From positions 1-48,714 of the forward strand of contig JAFZXP010000034.1 in the NCBI GenBank assembly GCA_017616735.1: a stretch of 48,714 nucleotides of DNA, given 5' to 3'. Positions 1 to 9,070 of the stretch are shown here, piece after piece. The notes below the pieces were generated by a model. It searched no databases, was not told the origin of the DNA, and worked only from the letters and a program-made list of their open reading frames with translations. How positions within the stretch are numbered: the stretch's first letter is position 1; the number at the start of each line of letters is the position of its first letter. Origin of the DNA: Bacteroidales bacterium. Lineage in GTDB: Bacteria > Bacteroidota > Bacteroidia > Bacteroidales > F082. The translations under genes were made by a program, and so were the position numbers.

Positions 1-258
<258 letters not shown>

Positions 259-276
259 CTATATTTTATTATACTT

Positions 277-298
277 TTTTGTCGTTTTTGCGACAAAA
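277..298 (-). promoter_or_regulatory. Inverted repeat in the dnaK leader
   Basis: Perfect 8-bp arms TTTTGTCG (277-284) and CGACAAAA (291-298) surround a 6-base loop, about 30 bases upstream of the dnaK start codon. No T-run follows on either strand, so it is not a terminator. An operator or a leader hairpin controlling the chaperone gene is possible. It does not match CIRCE, which has TTAGCACTC arms. Confidence 0.4.
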
Positions 299-340
299 GC
301 GGAACAAATATTATGCCAAATCAAAAAGACTGACAAAATG

Positions 341-1360
341 TCACTGTGCATCTGGCACAAAGCCGAACTTAGGATAGTCGTTGGCTATTTTCCTCTGGTC
401 GGTGACTATAATCTTGCTGAATATGCTTTTCGAAACTCTTGCGCCGAACAAGCCCACACCGTTATCCACATTGGTGTAGTTTGGAGTGTCCTGGATGGCG
501 CTGCTTGAGTTGTTGACGATGTAGTATTCGTACAACTCCTCGCCGATTGCAGAGACTTTGTATTCAAACTTCTCAAATCGGCGGCCAACACCGTAAGGGC
601 TGTGCTCGTTGAGATACTGGTCTTGTTCCAAAACGTTGAAGAATGTTTTGGGTGAGAAACTGCAGACATAATTATCGTTGGCGGAATTGTAAAAGGCATC
701 GGTTTTGCCCGACTTGATGCTCCATGTGATGGTGCGGCTGACGCTGTCTTGCGCTCCCGGCATCAGTTCTTTGTAATGGAAATAGCATGTAACGTCGAGA
801 TATGAAGCCAGACATTCTCCCGCAAAACTCCATTTGAGAGTAACTTTCTCCTTGTTGAGTATGGCATTTGGAGTGATGCCTGTCATAGGCAATTGGTAAT
901 TGTATTTGTTGATGGTTGTGGCTTTTGATGTCACCAACGTGCTGTCGGCTTTTCTGAACACGTTCAAGGTGTACTCTTTGCCTTCAACAAGCTTCTTTGT
1001 GGTGTAATAATATGTTTGCATGCAGCCGCTGTAAAATGTCGATTCAGGGTTGTACGGAATCCATCGCGAAACAGTGTCCAAAGTCAGTATCTGTGTGCTG
1101 CCGCTGCCTTCAAACACACCCTTGAAGGAGACGTCAATTTCATCGGCGGTGTAGTTGTTGGCTTCGTAGTTAAGCCCCATCTCCTGCACGTTGCCCACGA
1201 AACTTTTGGTGATTTTGAAAAAAGTAGTGTCGGCGTTTACGTCCAAAATCGCATAGACCACGGTGGAGTCGCCGCTATTGTCATAAAGATCCACCTTGTT
1301 GCTGCATGAAGCGAGAGCCAAAGCCGCTATCGCAATAATTGTCACAAAAATCTTTTTCAT
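341..1360 (-). CDS. Lipoprotein of the DUF4249-like type, tandem copy 1
   Basis: This 339-residue protein has a lipoprotein signal peptide ending LALASC (Cys19). The body carries VVYAILDVNADTTFFKITKSF near the N-terminus and a C-terminal NVDNGVGLFGARVS segment. That pairing recalls DUF4249-type Bacteroidetes lipoproteins, which are often encoded near TonB-dependent transporters; none is seen here. It is the most diverged of three adjacent paralogs (341-3434), sharing [32 protein letters not shown] and RKIANDYPKFGF with them. It has its own promoter at 1386-1417. A cell-surface or periplasmic role is likely, but the molecular function is unknown. Confidence 0.8.
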   Translation of the reverse strand: MKKIFVTIIAIAALALASCSNKVDLYDNSGDSTVVYAILDVNADTTFFKITKSFVGNVQEMGLNYEANNYTADEIDVSFKGVFEGSGSTQILTLDTVSRWIPYNPESTFYSGCMQTYYYTTKKLVEGKEYTLNVFRKADSTLVTSKATTINKYNYQLPMTGITPNAILNKEKVTLKWSFAGECLASYLDVTCYFHYKELMPGAQDSVSRTITWSIKSGKTDAFYNSANDNYVCSFSPKTFFNVLEQDQYLNEHSPYGVGRRFEKFEYKVSAIGEELYEYYIVNNSSSAIQDTPNYTNVDNGVGLFGARVSKSIFSKIIVTDQRKIANDYPKFGFVPDAQ

Positions 1361-1385
1361 AAAATTGAAATCTCATTCAAACTTG

Positions 1386-1417
1386 CAAAATTACGAAAAA
1401 ATTCAATTAGTGACAAA
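1386..1417 (-). promoter_or_regulatory. Promoter of lipoprotein copy 1
   Basis: On the minus strand the -7 box TAATTTTG (1386-1393) matches the Bacteroidetes consensus TAnnTTTG. A TTTG -33 box (1414-1417) lies 20 bp upstream. The start codon at 1360 follows about 25 bases downstream. Confidence 0.55.
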
Positions 1418-1424
1418 AATAATT

Positions 1425-2453
1425 TTAATCGGCAGGGTCGTATATGAAGCCGAATGAGTAATCGTTGGCTATTTTTCTTCGCGTTATCTTTTCGATGGTA
1501 TGGAATGATCTCACCGAAGTGCTTGACGACATCAGGCCGATGCCATTCTCGATATTCGAGTAATTCGGAACTTCCATAATGAGGCTGTAGGAATTGTTTA
1601 TGATATGATAATTGTACAATTCCTCGCCTATTGAAGAGATGCAGTATTCAAATTTTCCAATCCAGCGCTGAACACCGTAAGGACTGTTGTTCACCAGATG
1701 TTGATCGCTGGCCAGAATGGTGAAGAAAGATTTTGGAGTGTAATAAGTCAGATAATATCCGTAAGCCGACAGCATGTTTTGCGGCACTCCCGAATTTATG
1801 TTCCATGTCACAACCCGCTCGACGGTGTCGGTGGCGCCTGGCATCAGCTCCTTGTAATGAAAATAACCGTTTATGTCGAAATAAGCCGCGGTGGTGTGGT
1901 AGTTGGTGGACGGATCGTTAACAACCCATACAAGCGAATCCAGTCTTCCGTTGAAACTAATCTTCTTATTTGAAAACGGTTTCAAAATGTTTACCGCATT
2001 GGTCATCCTGATTTTTCCCGACAATACCATGTCGTCGGAATGTCTTAAAATGACAAGCTGGTATTCCTTGCCGAGTTGCAGTTTGCGGTCGGTGAAATAA
2101 TACATCTGCCTAATCCCGCTGTAAAAAGACGCGTTCTCGTCGTACGGAATGAATTTTGATATGGTGTCGAGCATGATGGTGTCGACCATGTTGCTATTGT
2201 CAAAACAACCGATGAATTTCACGCTTATTTCATCATACTTGTAGTTGTTGGCCTCGTAGTCGTATGCCAACTCGTTGGCGTTGCCCAAAAACGATTTTGT
2301 TATTTTGAAGAAATTGGTGTCGGCGTTTGCGTCAAGCACCGTATACACTATGGTGGTGTCGCCGTCGTAGCAGTAGAGGTCGAATTTAGTGGTGCAGGCG
2401 GCCACTGTCAGCAGCAGGATTAGTCCCAACAGATATATTTTGATATCTTTCAT
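1425..2453 (-). CDS. Lipoprotein of the DUF4249-like type, tandem copy 2
   Basis: This is a 342-residue lipoprotein with lipobox TVAAC (Cys20). It shares with copy 3 an almost identical N-terminus, [18 protein letters not shown] then NADTNFF, and the internal blocks [23 protein letters not shown] and a closing NYSNIENGIGLMSS plus RKIANDY motif. The gene begins 9 bases after the stop of copy 3, so the two are probably co-transcribed. The position of the conserved Asn-Gly-hydrophobic-Gly motif near the C-terminus is why I place it near DUF4249. The ligand and function are unknown. The start ATG at 2453 places the signal peptide correctly. Confidence 0.8.
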   Translation of the reverse strand: MKDIKIYLLGLILLLTVAACTTKFDLYCYDGDTTIVYTVLDANADTNFFKITKSFLGNANELAYDYEANNYKYDEISVKFIGCFDNSNMVDTIMLDTISKFIPYDENASFYSGIRQMYYFTDRKLQLGKEYQLVILRHSDDMVLSGKIRMTNAVNILKPFSNKKISFNGRLDSLVWVVNDPSTNYHTTAAYFDINGYFHYKELMPGATDTVERVVTWNINSGVPQNMLSAYGYYLTYYTPKSFFTILASDQHLVNNSPYGVQRWIGKFEYCISSIGEELYNYHIINNSYSLIMEVPNYSNIENGIGLMSSSTSVRSFHTIEKITRRKIANDYSFGFIYDPAD

Positions 2454-2462
2454 ATTTAATCT

Positions 2463-3434
2463 TTACAAATTTGGATCATACACAAAGCCGTAGGGGTAGT
2501 TCTCGGATATCCTCTTTCGGCAAATCTGCTCGATTACGTGGAAGGTGCTCACCGAGGTGCGCGACGACATCATGCCCACTCCATTCACCACATGGGTGTA
2601 GTTGGGCACATCCTGCATGACGCTTGTCGCGGTGTTGACAGCGTGATATTCATACAATTCCTCGCCGTACACAATGACTTTAAACTCAAAGGGCTCAAGC
2701 CAGCGCTGCACCCCATACGGACTGTTGTTGTTCAGATAGTCGTCTTTTTCAAGCAAGGTGAAAAATGTCGAAGGGGTGTAATGGGCTTCGTAATGGTGAT
2801 GAGTGGAGTTGTACATCCTATCGGCCGTTTCAGAGCGCAATTCCCATGTCATGGTCTGCCGCACGGTGTCGGTGGCGCCCGGCATCAGCTCCTTGTAGTG
2901 GAAATAGGCGTACACATCAAAGGCACCGGCGTTGATCAGTGGCGCGTCGTCGTGTTTGGTGCCCACCCACATAACCCTGTTCAGCACATTCGACCTCAGG
3001 TTGATGTATTTACCGATAGGTCTTGTGTAACTGATGTCGCAAATCGTCTTGGTTGTTGTCGATACTACAACGCTGTCGGCCTTTCTGAAGACCAATATCG
3101 AATAATCTTGGTTTTTAACAAGCTTTTTGGTGGTGTAATAAAACGGTTTCAGCTGTCCGTCCACTATTTTTTCGACGGATGCAAGCCGCAGGGTGTCAAT
3201 ATTATTCTCTCCGGCAAAACGCCCGACAAAACTGACTTCTATGTCGTCGGGTTGATAATCATAGTCGTTTTCCAACGACGATTTGGAGATGCGGAAGAAA
3301 TTGGTATCGGCATTCACCTCGAGCACCGAATACACTATGGTGGTGTCGCCGTCGTAGCAGTAGAGGTCGAATTTGGTAGTGCAGGCGGCAAGCAACACCA
3401 TTGCCAACACCATGATTTTTAATAAGTTTTTCAT
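2463..3434 (-). CDS. Lipoprotein of the DUF4249-like type, tandem copy 3
   Basis: Starting at the ATG at 3434 the protein has 323 residues and the signal [18 protein letters not shown] (Cys18). An upstream TTG at 3443 is in frame but would lengthen the signal peptide for no reason. The first 35 mature residues are nearly identical to copy 2, and the rest is clearly homologous ([49 protein letters not shown]). It is probably the first gene of a copy3-copy2 operon and is divergent from panB. A surface lipoprotein of unknown function. Confidence 0.8.
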   Translation of the reverse strand: MKNLLKIMVLAMVLLAACTTKFDLYCYDGDTTIVYSVLEVNADTNFFRISKSSLENDYDYQPDDIEVSFVGRFAGENNIDTLRLASVEKIVDGQLKPFYYTTKKLVKNQDYSILVFRKADSVVVSTTTKTICDISYTRPIGKYINLRSNVLNRVMWVGTKHDDAPLINAGAFDVYAYFHYKELMPGATDTVRQTMTWELRSETADRMYNSTHHHYEAHYTPSTFFTLLEKDDYLNNNSPYGVQRWLEPFEFKVIVYGEELYEYHAVNTATSVMQDVPNYTHVVNGVGMMSSRTSVSTFHVIEQICRKRISENYPYGFVYDPNL

Positions 3435-3447
3435 AATGGTCAATTAC

Positions 3448-3480
3448 TTTGCAAAGATATGTTTTTTTTATCTATTTTTG
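3448..3480 (+). promoter_or_regulatory. panB promoter
   Basis: A TTTG box at 3448-3451 and the -7 box TATTTTTG at 3473-3480 are separated by 21 bp, near the Bacteroidetes sigma-ABfr spacing. Transcription would start about 8-10 bases before the panB ATG at 3496, giving a very short leader. Confidence 0.55.
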
Positions 3481-3495
3481 CAAAAAATTTTAAAA

Positions 3496-4311
3496 ATGTA
3501 TTTATCACACAATGCATCTTTGGTCACCACCCACGTGCTTCAGGAGATGAAGAACAAGGGCGAGAAGATAGCGATGCTTACCGCGTACGACTATACAATG
3601 GCCAAGATTCTTGACCAGTCCAATATCGATATAATTCTTGTAGGCGACAGCGCATCCAACGTGATGGCTGGTCATGCCACAACTCTGCCTATCACCCTCA
3701 ACGAGATGATTATGTACGGCTCGTCGGTGGTGCGTGCCGTGTCGCATGCCATGGTGGTGGTTGATATGCCTTTCGGAACATATCAGGGCAACTCGAAGAT
3801 AGCTCTTGAGTCGGCAATCCGCATCATGAAGGAGACTGGTGCCAATGCCGTGAAAATGGAAGGTGGCCGCGAGATTCTTGAGTCGGTTGAGCGTATTCTT
3901 TGCGCCGGCATCCCTGTGATGGGACATCTTGGGCTTACACCTCAGAGCATCAATAAGTTCGGAACATATGTGGTGCGTGCCAAAGACGAGTACGAGGCCA
4001 ACAAACTGCGTGAAGACGCACTTCTGCTTCAGGAAAAAGGCGTTTTCAGCATCGTGTTGGAGAAGATTCCGGCTAAACTGGCGACAGAGGTCTCGCAGTC
4101 GCTCAACATCCCGACCATCGGCATCGGTGCCGGCAGCGGATGCGACGGACAGGTGCTTGTTTTGCAGGACATGCTCGGCTTGAGCAACGACTTCTCGCCA
4201 CGTTTCCTGCGTCGCTACAACAACCTCTACACCAGCATCAAAGATTCAGTGCATGCTTATATTAATGATGTAAAAGAGGTCACATTCCCTAATGACAGCG
4301 AACAATATTAA
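3496..4311 (+). CDS. panB: 3-methyl-2-oxobutanoate hydroxymethyltransferase
   Basis: PanB transfers a hydroxymethyl group from 5,10-methylene-tetrahydrofolate to 2-oxoisovalerate, making ketopantoate, the first committed step of pantothenate and coenzyme A synthesis. From the ATG at 3496 it is 271 residues, the usual family length. Family motifs are present: [31 protein letters not shown] with the metal-binding Asp, [25 protein letters not shown], and [18 protein letters not shown] near the C-terminus. A longer in-frame reading from 3373 would run through the promoter and into the opposing lipoprotein gene, so it is rejected. panC and panD are not adjacent. Confidence 0.96.
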   Translation: MYLSHNASLVTTHVLQEMKNKGEKIAMLTAYDYTMAKILDQSNIDIILVGDSASNVMAGHATTLPITLNEMIMYGSSVVRAVSHAMVVVDMPFGTYQGNSKIALESAIRIMKETGANAVKMEGGREILESVERILCAGIPVMGHLGLTPQSINKFGTYVVRAKDEYEANKLREDALLLQEKGVFSIVLEKIPAKLATEVSQSLNIPTIGIGAGSGCDGQVLVLQDMLGLSNDFSPRFLRRYNNLYTSIKDSVHAYINDVKEVTFPNDSEQY

Positions 4312-4313
4312 CA

Positions 4314-4387
4314 ATAGTTACCAGTTAACAGTTGACAGTTAACAGTTTAACTGACAACTGACAACTGTCAACTGACAACTGTCAACT
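4314..4387. repeat. Heptad repeat array with inverted halves (panB / pseudouridine synthase gap)
   Basis: The whole gap is made of 7-base units of the type CAGTTAA/CAGTTGA in the first half and their complement (TCAACTG, ACAACTG) in the second half. Transcribed, it would fold into a long imperfect hairpin ending at the next start codon (4388). The same family recurs at 29249, 32666, 38242, 40420, 40561 and 48181. Confidence 0.7.
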
Positions 4388-5068
4388 ATGAAAATAAACG
4401 ACCGTATTCTTTTCGAAGACAATCACTTAATAATAGTGAACAAGCTCCCGGGCGAAATCGTCCAGGGTGACAAAACCGGCGACGTTTGCCTGCTTGATGA
4501 TGTTAAATCATACATCAAGGAGACGAAAAACAAGCCCGGTGAGGTGTTTGCAGGCTTGGTGCACCGACTTGACCGCCCAGTCAGCGGTGCTGTCATCTTC
4601 GCCCGCACCAGCAAGGCCTTGAGCCGCATGACAGTGATGGTGAAAGACCGTAATTTTCACAAGACTTACCTTGCCGTGGTGAAAAACCGTCCGCCCAAAG
4701 ACGCCGACGAGCTCAACGACTACATGGTCAAAAACGAGGCGCAAAACAAATCGTTCGTAGTGAAAGATGGGACAAGCGGAGCTAAATTGGCAACGCTTCG
4801 TTATCGTGTGGTTGGAAAATCAGACAATTTTTATCTTCTTGAAATAGAGTTGCTTACAGGTCGTCATCATCAAATCCGCTGCCAGCTGGCGCACATCGGC
4901 TGTCCAATCAAAGGCGACCTGAAATACGGCTACCCGCGTTCCAATCCCGATGCCTCAATCTGCTTGCATTCCTACAAAATCACCTTTGAGCATCCGACCT
5001 TGAAAACCGAGATGACGGTGACGGCCCCGATGCCAAGCGGAATGCCGTGGGAGGCTTTTAGCCATTAG
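4388..5068 (+). CDS. RluA-family RNA pseudouridine synthase
   Basis: This 226-residue enzyme converts a uridine in rRNA or tRNA to pseudouridine. The RluA signature HRLDRPVSG is at residues 59-67, with the catalytic Asp at 62. Other family segments are ILFEDNHLIIVNKLPG at the N-terminus and LLTGRHHQIRCQLAHIGCPIKGDLKYG in the second half. There is no S4 domain and the protein is short, as in the stand-alone Bacteroidetes members usually labelled RluA family. The exact target base cannot be told. It follows panB after a repeat-filled gap. Confidence 0.92.
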   Translation: MKINDRILFEDNHLIIVNKLPGEIVQGDKTGDVCLLDDVKSYIKETKNKPGEVFAGLVHRLDRPVSGAVIFARTSKALSRMTVMVKDRNFHKTYLAVVKNRPPKDADELNDYMVKNEAQNKSFVVKDGTSGAKLATLRYRVVGKSDNFYLLEIELLTGRHHQIRCQLAHIGCPIKGDLKYGYPRSNPDASICLHSYKITFEHPTLKTEMTVTAPMPSGMPWEAFSH

Positions 5069-5149
5069 CTGTTAAAAGATTGTCGATGCTTTTGTTGTGA
5101 AATTCGAGGACGGAGTCAGAAAATAATATCTACAAATCTTCTAGTGCCT

Positions 5150-8100
5150 TTATTTTGTAATAATAGTTCTTCCCGTCTTTTGATAACCTCCACTTCTGAC
5201 TGTATATCCGTAGATTCCAGCCGGTAAATCACGCAAATCAACGGTTATTATACCCTGTGTGCCTGAAAGTTCAACAGTTTTGACTTTCAATCCCAACATA
5301 TTGACTATCGTCATCACGGCATCATAATGTTTTTCCGGCAGTTTATACTCGACATTAACCCATGTCGTGGCCGGACTTGGGATAACATTGACAATGATGG
5401 CATCCGATTCATCTGTCTGATTCAGCGATGACGGTTTGACACCTCTGTCCATCGTCCCAATCGGTAAATCAGGACAGATGTATGACGTCGTGCTCCTGTC
5501 CGATATCTCCATCATGATAGCCTCGGCCATCATTTTGGATGTCCCTTGGCCTCTGTCGGCAAAGTCTGTCACCATCGCCAGTTCGTCAGACGTCAACTCA
5601 TAGACATTGCGACCGGAGTTATACAGAGTACGGTAGAGGTCCAATAGCGCCATGTAGTCGTAGTGGTCCAGCAGGTCGCTGCCTTGCAAGTTATACACTG
5701 TCGGGAAAGTGTTTGCCAATGCCATGGCACTCGAGAAGTCTCCTTCGTGGACATATGTCGACACGGCCATACGGTCTGACGCCAAATCATTCATTCTTCC
5801 AAGCCACAGACGAATCCTCGCCAAGTCAGCCACCGTGTCGTTCAAGTCGCTGCGTATGATGTCGCCGGCAGCCATGGCCCGCTCATGGGCGTAATGTGCC
5901 ATTTGCGACATCAGGGCCGTGCTGTCTCCGGCATTGACGTTGTTATATACGTTCTTAAGAACGGAGCATATGCTGTCTGCCGAATCATAAGCATTCTCCA
6001 AAGCGTCAATCTCCTCGTCAGTCTTCCTCACACCGCCTGGAAAATAATGGGAATAGCAGTCGTTGGAACTTGTCGTGGCATGTGGCGTCACACTGCTGAG
6101 CATTTGCGTGTTCGGTATCTCATCCGATGCGTTGGAATTGTAATAATAGTGCACCTGATGGTCGCCGTCATTGTAAAAATGGAACAGACTTCCGCTGAAA
6201 GTGTTGCCGGCAGGTATGGCTGATGAGCCCTGATAAGTGGCTATGTCGCCGGTTCCGTTGTCCTTAAGGACGCAGAAGTCATACTCGTTGTAGATGTTTT
6301 CATTACAGGTGTAAGTAAGTCCCACGAGATCTTTGTTTTGAGGCTCCTCACTGCTGCTCGTGTTGCGTCCGTAGGCCAGATTGCCGCAGGAAAGATTTTG
6401 GAAAGTGTTCTTATAGATATCGTTGACTCCTGTTGAATTGAATATGCCTATACCGTATGTTGTACAGTTTACGCCATTTACGGGCACAAACGAGTTTTCC
6501 TCAATGCAGAATCCCGAGACGCCTTCGGCATAAACGCCGTAACTGCACACCGAGTCGTTACCGATATTAAAACTGTTGTTCAGTATTGTGGCGTATCCGG
6601 TATTTTGCGCATAAACGCCGCGTCTGTTGTTGGTGAATACAGCGTCTCTCACGGTGAAGGACCGGAAATCGTTACCGTCATTGACGGAAAGCACCCCGTA
6701 GTTGAATCCGGTGAACGTACAGCGATCTATATCGTTCTCTGGACAAGGCAACGAGACACTCTCGCATCTGGAATCGACCATGAATCCCGCGCTGTATGCC
6801 CCTATGCCCATGCATTTTGGTGCGACGCCCGGAATGCCCCGGGTTGCCTGAAAGTCGCATCCTTGGAATCCTATTCCGTTAACGTGTGACAAATCGACGT
6901 GTTTGTAGAATGTCTCAGTCCCAAGATAGTTGGTGTCAATGACAAATTCGCAGTTTCTGAAATAACTGATATATGGCAGTTCAACGTTATTCACTGGATG
7001 ATGGTTGGTGTAATACAGCGCGTGAACCGATTTGGCGTTGTTTCTGAATACTGCATCATCAGCAAATACAATTCCTCCGGTAGTATTCCAATATCCTGGA
7101 CGCCACAGCTCAACCGCACATACAGCGTTCTCTATGACAGCGCCGTTCTTCAACTCCAACACTCCCTGCTTATATGTTCCGTTATAAGGATACTGAGGCT
7201 CATTGCTGTCGCCCCAAACTTCGATACCAGGCCACATGATATTGCCATCGCTCGTCATTCTTCCTCCGTTTAGCACCAGTTTCGTTCCTTCAGGTACAAC
7301 TGTCTTAGCTTTCATTCTACTTCTGACAGTACCCGTAACAGTAACCACAGCATTTGTGTCAAGAATAAAGCCCTCTGACACGGCTGTGCCGGAAATAGTA
7401 GTTGTTGGTATACGAAGATCTATCTCCTTTTTGACTGTATAATGATTGTCGCATCCGTAACCGAAAGTAAACGTAATCGTTGCCTTAGGTGCCAAATACA
7501 CAAAAGGTATAGCAAAACTTAGATTAGCTGTTGTTCCAGTTCCTGTTGATGTCTGAAACATTGCGGCCGGTTCCACACTCCATGTACACGTTATTGGAGC
7601 AACATCGTAGTCAAACGTGTAAACACCAGCTCCTTTGAATATGGAAGGACCAGTGATAGTGTTGTTAATGACACGGCGGTAATAGACATAAACAGAAGAA
7701 CCCATAGCTAAGCCATCAAGCCCAATAACATCATTTTTATGATGCTTAGTCAGTGCTCCTATCCCCCATTTAGATATTAGTGTATCTTGATTGACAACAA
7801 TGGATGAATGTGCCGATTCGAGGGTGTAATTTGTATGTGATGGATTTGTATAATCTCTAACAATGGCAATATCACCTTTCTGAGGCGTTTGAACAGTAGT
7901 AAAACTAACATCACATAACTCTTGCCACCATTTTATGTTACATGTATCACCACCCTGATAAATACTATGACTGTATCCGTGGCAATTATATGATGCTGTA
8001 GCAGGACCCAATATTGTATGTCCTGGATAACCGTCTCTAAAACTTATTTCATAATAAAGACGCTCGCATTCTGATAAATCATCATCGTCATAAATTGTAA

Positions 8101-8266
8101 CCCATTTATCGCTGTACACAGAATCTATTGATTGTTTGGGATGATAACCAGGATTATATCGACTGCTATTTAATGCACAAAAATCAAATGTTGTTCCAAA
8201 ACCAATTTGAGCAACTGAGATATTTGATATAAATACTAATACGATAAAAAACAATTGTCTTTTCAT
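5150..8266 (-). CDS. Large T9SS-sorted secreted protein with a putative Cys/His domain and parallel beta-helix
   Basis: This 1038-residue protein has a signal peptide (residues 1-20, ending SVAQ) and a C-terminal type IX sorting domain (about 965-1038: a VNVEYKLPE strand, then VNMLGLKVKTVEL and LPAGIYGYTV, ending TGRTIITK). Residues 70-200 hold NCHGYS (Cys95), HSSIVV (His153), SKWG (165-168) and His175/176, which resembles a papain/NlpC-like fold with a Cys-His pair. The middle (about 290-700) is rich in short turns such as LVLNGGRM and NNRRGVYAQNTGY, typical of a right-handed beta-helix. It is the last gene of a three-gene operon, 15 bases after the lipoprotein gene. The cargo would be exported by the PorP/GldKLMN machine. 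Substrate unknown; the enzymatic reading is inference. Confidence 0.85.
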   Translation of the reverse strand: MKRQLFFIVLVFISNISVAQIGFGTTFDFCALNSSRYNPGYHPKQSIDSVYSDKWVTIYDDDDLSECERLYYEISFRDGYPGHTILGPATASYNCHGYSHSIYQGGDTCNIKWWQELCDVSFTTVQTPQKGDIAIVRDYTNPSHTNYTLESAHSSIVVNQDTLISKWGIGALTKHHKNDVIGLDGLAMGSSVYVYYRRVINNTITGPSIFKGAGVYTFDYDVAPITCTWSVEPAAMFQTSTGTGTTANLSFAIPFVYLAPKATITFTFGYGCDNHYTVKKEIDLRIPTTTISGTAVSEGFILDTNAVVTVTGTVRSRMKAKTVVPEGTKLVLNGGRMTSDGNIMWPGIEVWGDSNEPQYPYNGTYKQGVLELKNGAVIENAVCAVELWRPGYWNTTGGIVFADDAVFRNNAKSVHALYYTNHHPVNNVELPYISYFRNCEFVIDTNYLGTETFYKHVDLSHVNGIGFQGCDFQATRGIPGVAPKCMGIGAYSAGFMVDSRCESVSLPCPENDIDRCTFTGFNYGVLSVNDGNDFRSFTVRDAVFTNNRRGVYAQNTGYATILNNSFNIGNDSVCSYGVYAEGVSGFCIEENSFVPVNGVNCTTYGIGIFNSTGVNDIYKNTFQNLSCGNLAYGRNTSSSEEPQNKDLVGLTYTCNENIYNEYDFCVLKDNGTGDIATYQGSSAIPAGNTFSGSLFHFYNDGDHQVHYYYNSNASDEIPNTQMLSSVTPHATTSSNDCYSHYFPGGVRKTDEEIDALENAYDSADSICSVLKNVYNNVNAGDSTALMSQMAHYAHERAMAAGDIIRSDLNDTVADLARIRLWLGRMNDLASDRMAVSTYVHEGDFSSAMALANTFPTVYNLQGSDLLDHYDYMALLDLYRTLYNSGRNVYELTSDELAMVTDFADRGQGTSKMMAEAIMMEISDRSTTSYICPDLPIGTMDRGVKPSSLNQTDESDAIIVNVIPSPATTWVNVEYKLPEKHYDAVMTIVNMLGLKVKTVELSGTQGIITVDLRDLPAGIYGYTVRSGGYQKTGRTIITK

Positions 8267-8281
8267 TTCCTTCGTCTTGGT

Positions 8282-9058
8282 TTATTTTAAATATTCATAA
8301 CACCTTTCCGGAATTGTATCTCCTTCAAGTGTAATATGACAGCCCGTTATAACATATCCATCATCATCACTCTCATAATACACCTGTTGGGAATTCTGTG
8401 TGTACATGTTTTTCCATAGAGGTCTCGTTAATACTAAACTATGATAGCAATCACCACTTTCAAGCATATACGGAATCGTATAATATGGGTGATATAAATC
8501 TGTAAATCCGTAATAACTATTAATCACCTCTCCCGACCAACTACATTCTTTGCTAACATTATCACCATCCCATACCATTCGGTAACCATTTCCCTCAACA
8601 CCTGCAGTATGATAATCGTGCCAAACACTTACAAGTTTTTCCGATGAGTCATATCCGTAAGAATCAGTTCTTATTTTTTCATCATTGATATAATAATCAA
8701 TAGTAGAAATTCGTCTAAATTCATCAAAATGACATGTATAACTATCGAAAAGCACCATAGCCCATGAACTATCTGGAGCCGACAATGTAACTTGCATACT
8801 GTCATTACCATAGTATTCGAAGTCAAAATCTAATTGATAATAAGTATTTTGATAAGTTGATATATGGTTAATTTTTGAGTAATCTTCATTCCATTCGATT
8901 ACCTTTATAGGTCTATTCGGATAACCATAATAATACTCTTTCACCAAATACTTTTTCACCACAGTATCCGTCGGCTCAGGAGTCCCTCCGGGAGATTCCG
9001 CTTTGTGACATGCTGTCAAAGACAGAACGATTAAGATTAGTATCAGATAATTTCTCAT
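8282..9058 (-). CDS. Small lipoprotein of unknown function
   Basis: This 258-residue protein has a lipoprotein signal MRNYLILILIVLSLTAC (Cys17), followed by a Pro/Gly/Thr-rich spacer. The body is rich in Tyr, Asp and Trp, with alternating beta-like strands such as LDFDFEYYGNDSMQVTLSA and SYGYDSSEKLVSVWHDY, suggesting a repetitive beta fold of the kind seen in RHS/YD-like or DUF4595-like lipoproteins. I do not recognise the family. It lies 12 bases after the upstream gene and 15 before the T9SS cargo, so the three are one transcription unit. Base composition is more AT-rich than most of the window. Confidence 0.7.
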   Translation of the reverse strand: MRNYLILILIVLSLTACHKAESPGGTPEPTDTVVKKYLVKEYYYGYPNRPIKVIEWNEDYSKINHISTYQNTYYQLDFDFEYYGNDSMQVTLSAPDSSWAMVLFDSYTCHFDEFRRISTIDYYINDEKIRTDSYGYDSSEKLVSVWHDYHTAGVEGNGYRMVWDGDNVSKECSWSGEVINSYYGFTDLYHPYYTIPYMLESGDCYHSLVLTRPLWKNMYTQNSQQVYYESDDDGYVITGCHITLEGDTIPERCYEYLK

Positions 9059-9070
9059 AACATATTGTTT

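Noticed and set aside
305-325. Sigma-54-like motif (TGGCAT-n5-TTGTT) upstream of dnaK on the minus strand
   Set aside because: The -12 element has GT in place of the essential GC, and dnaK is not a usual sigma-54 gene. It also resembles a -7 box with one extra base, so the assignment is unsafe.
2538-3422. Open frame of 294 codons on the plus strand
   Set aside because: Antisense to lipoprotein copy 3; His/Val-rich composition typical of a reverse-strand shadow, no family motif.
4314-4387. Possible CRISPR-like array
   Set aside because: The units are 7 bases with no spacers, the pattern recurs in many gaps, and no cas genes are present.
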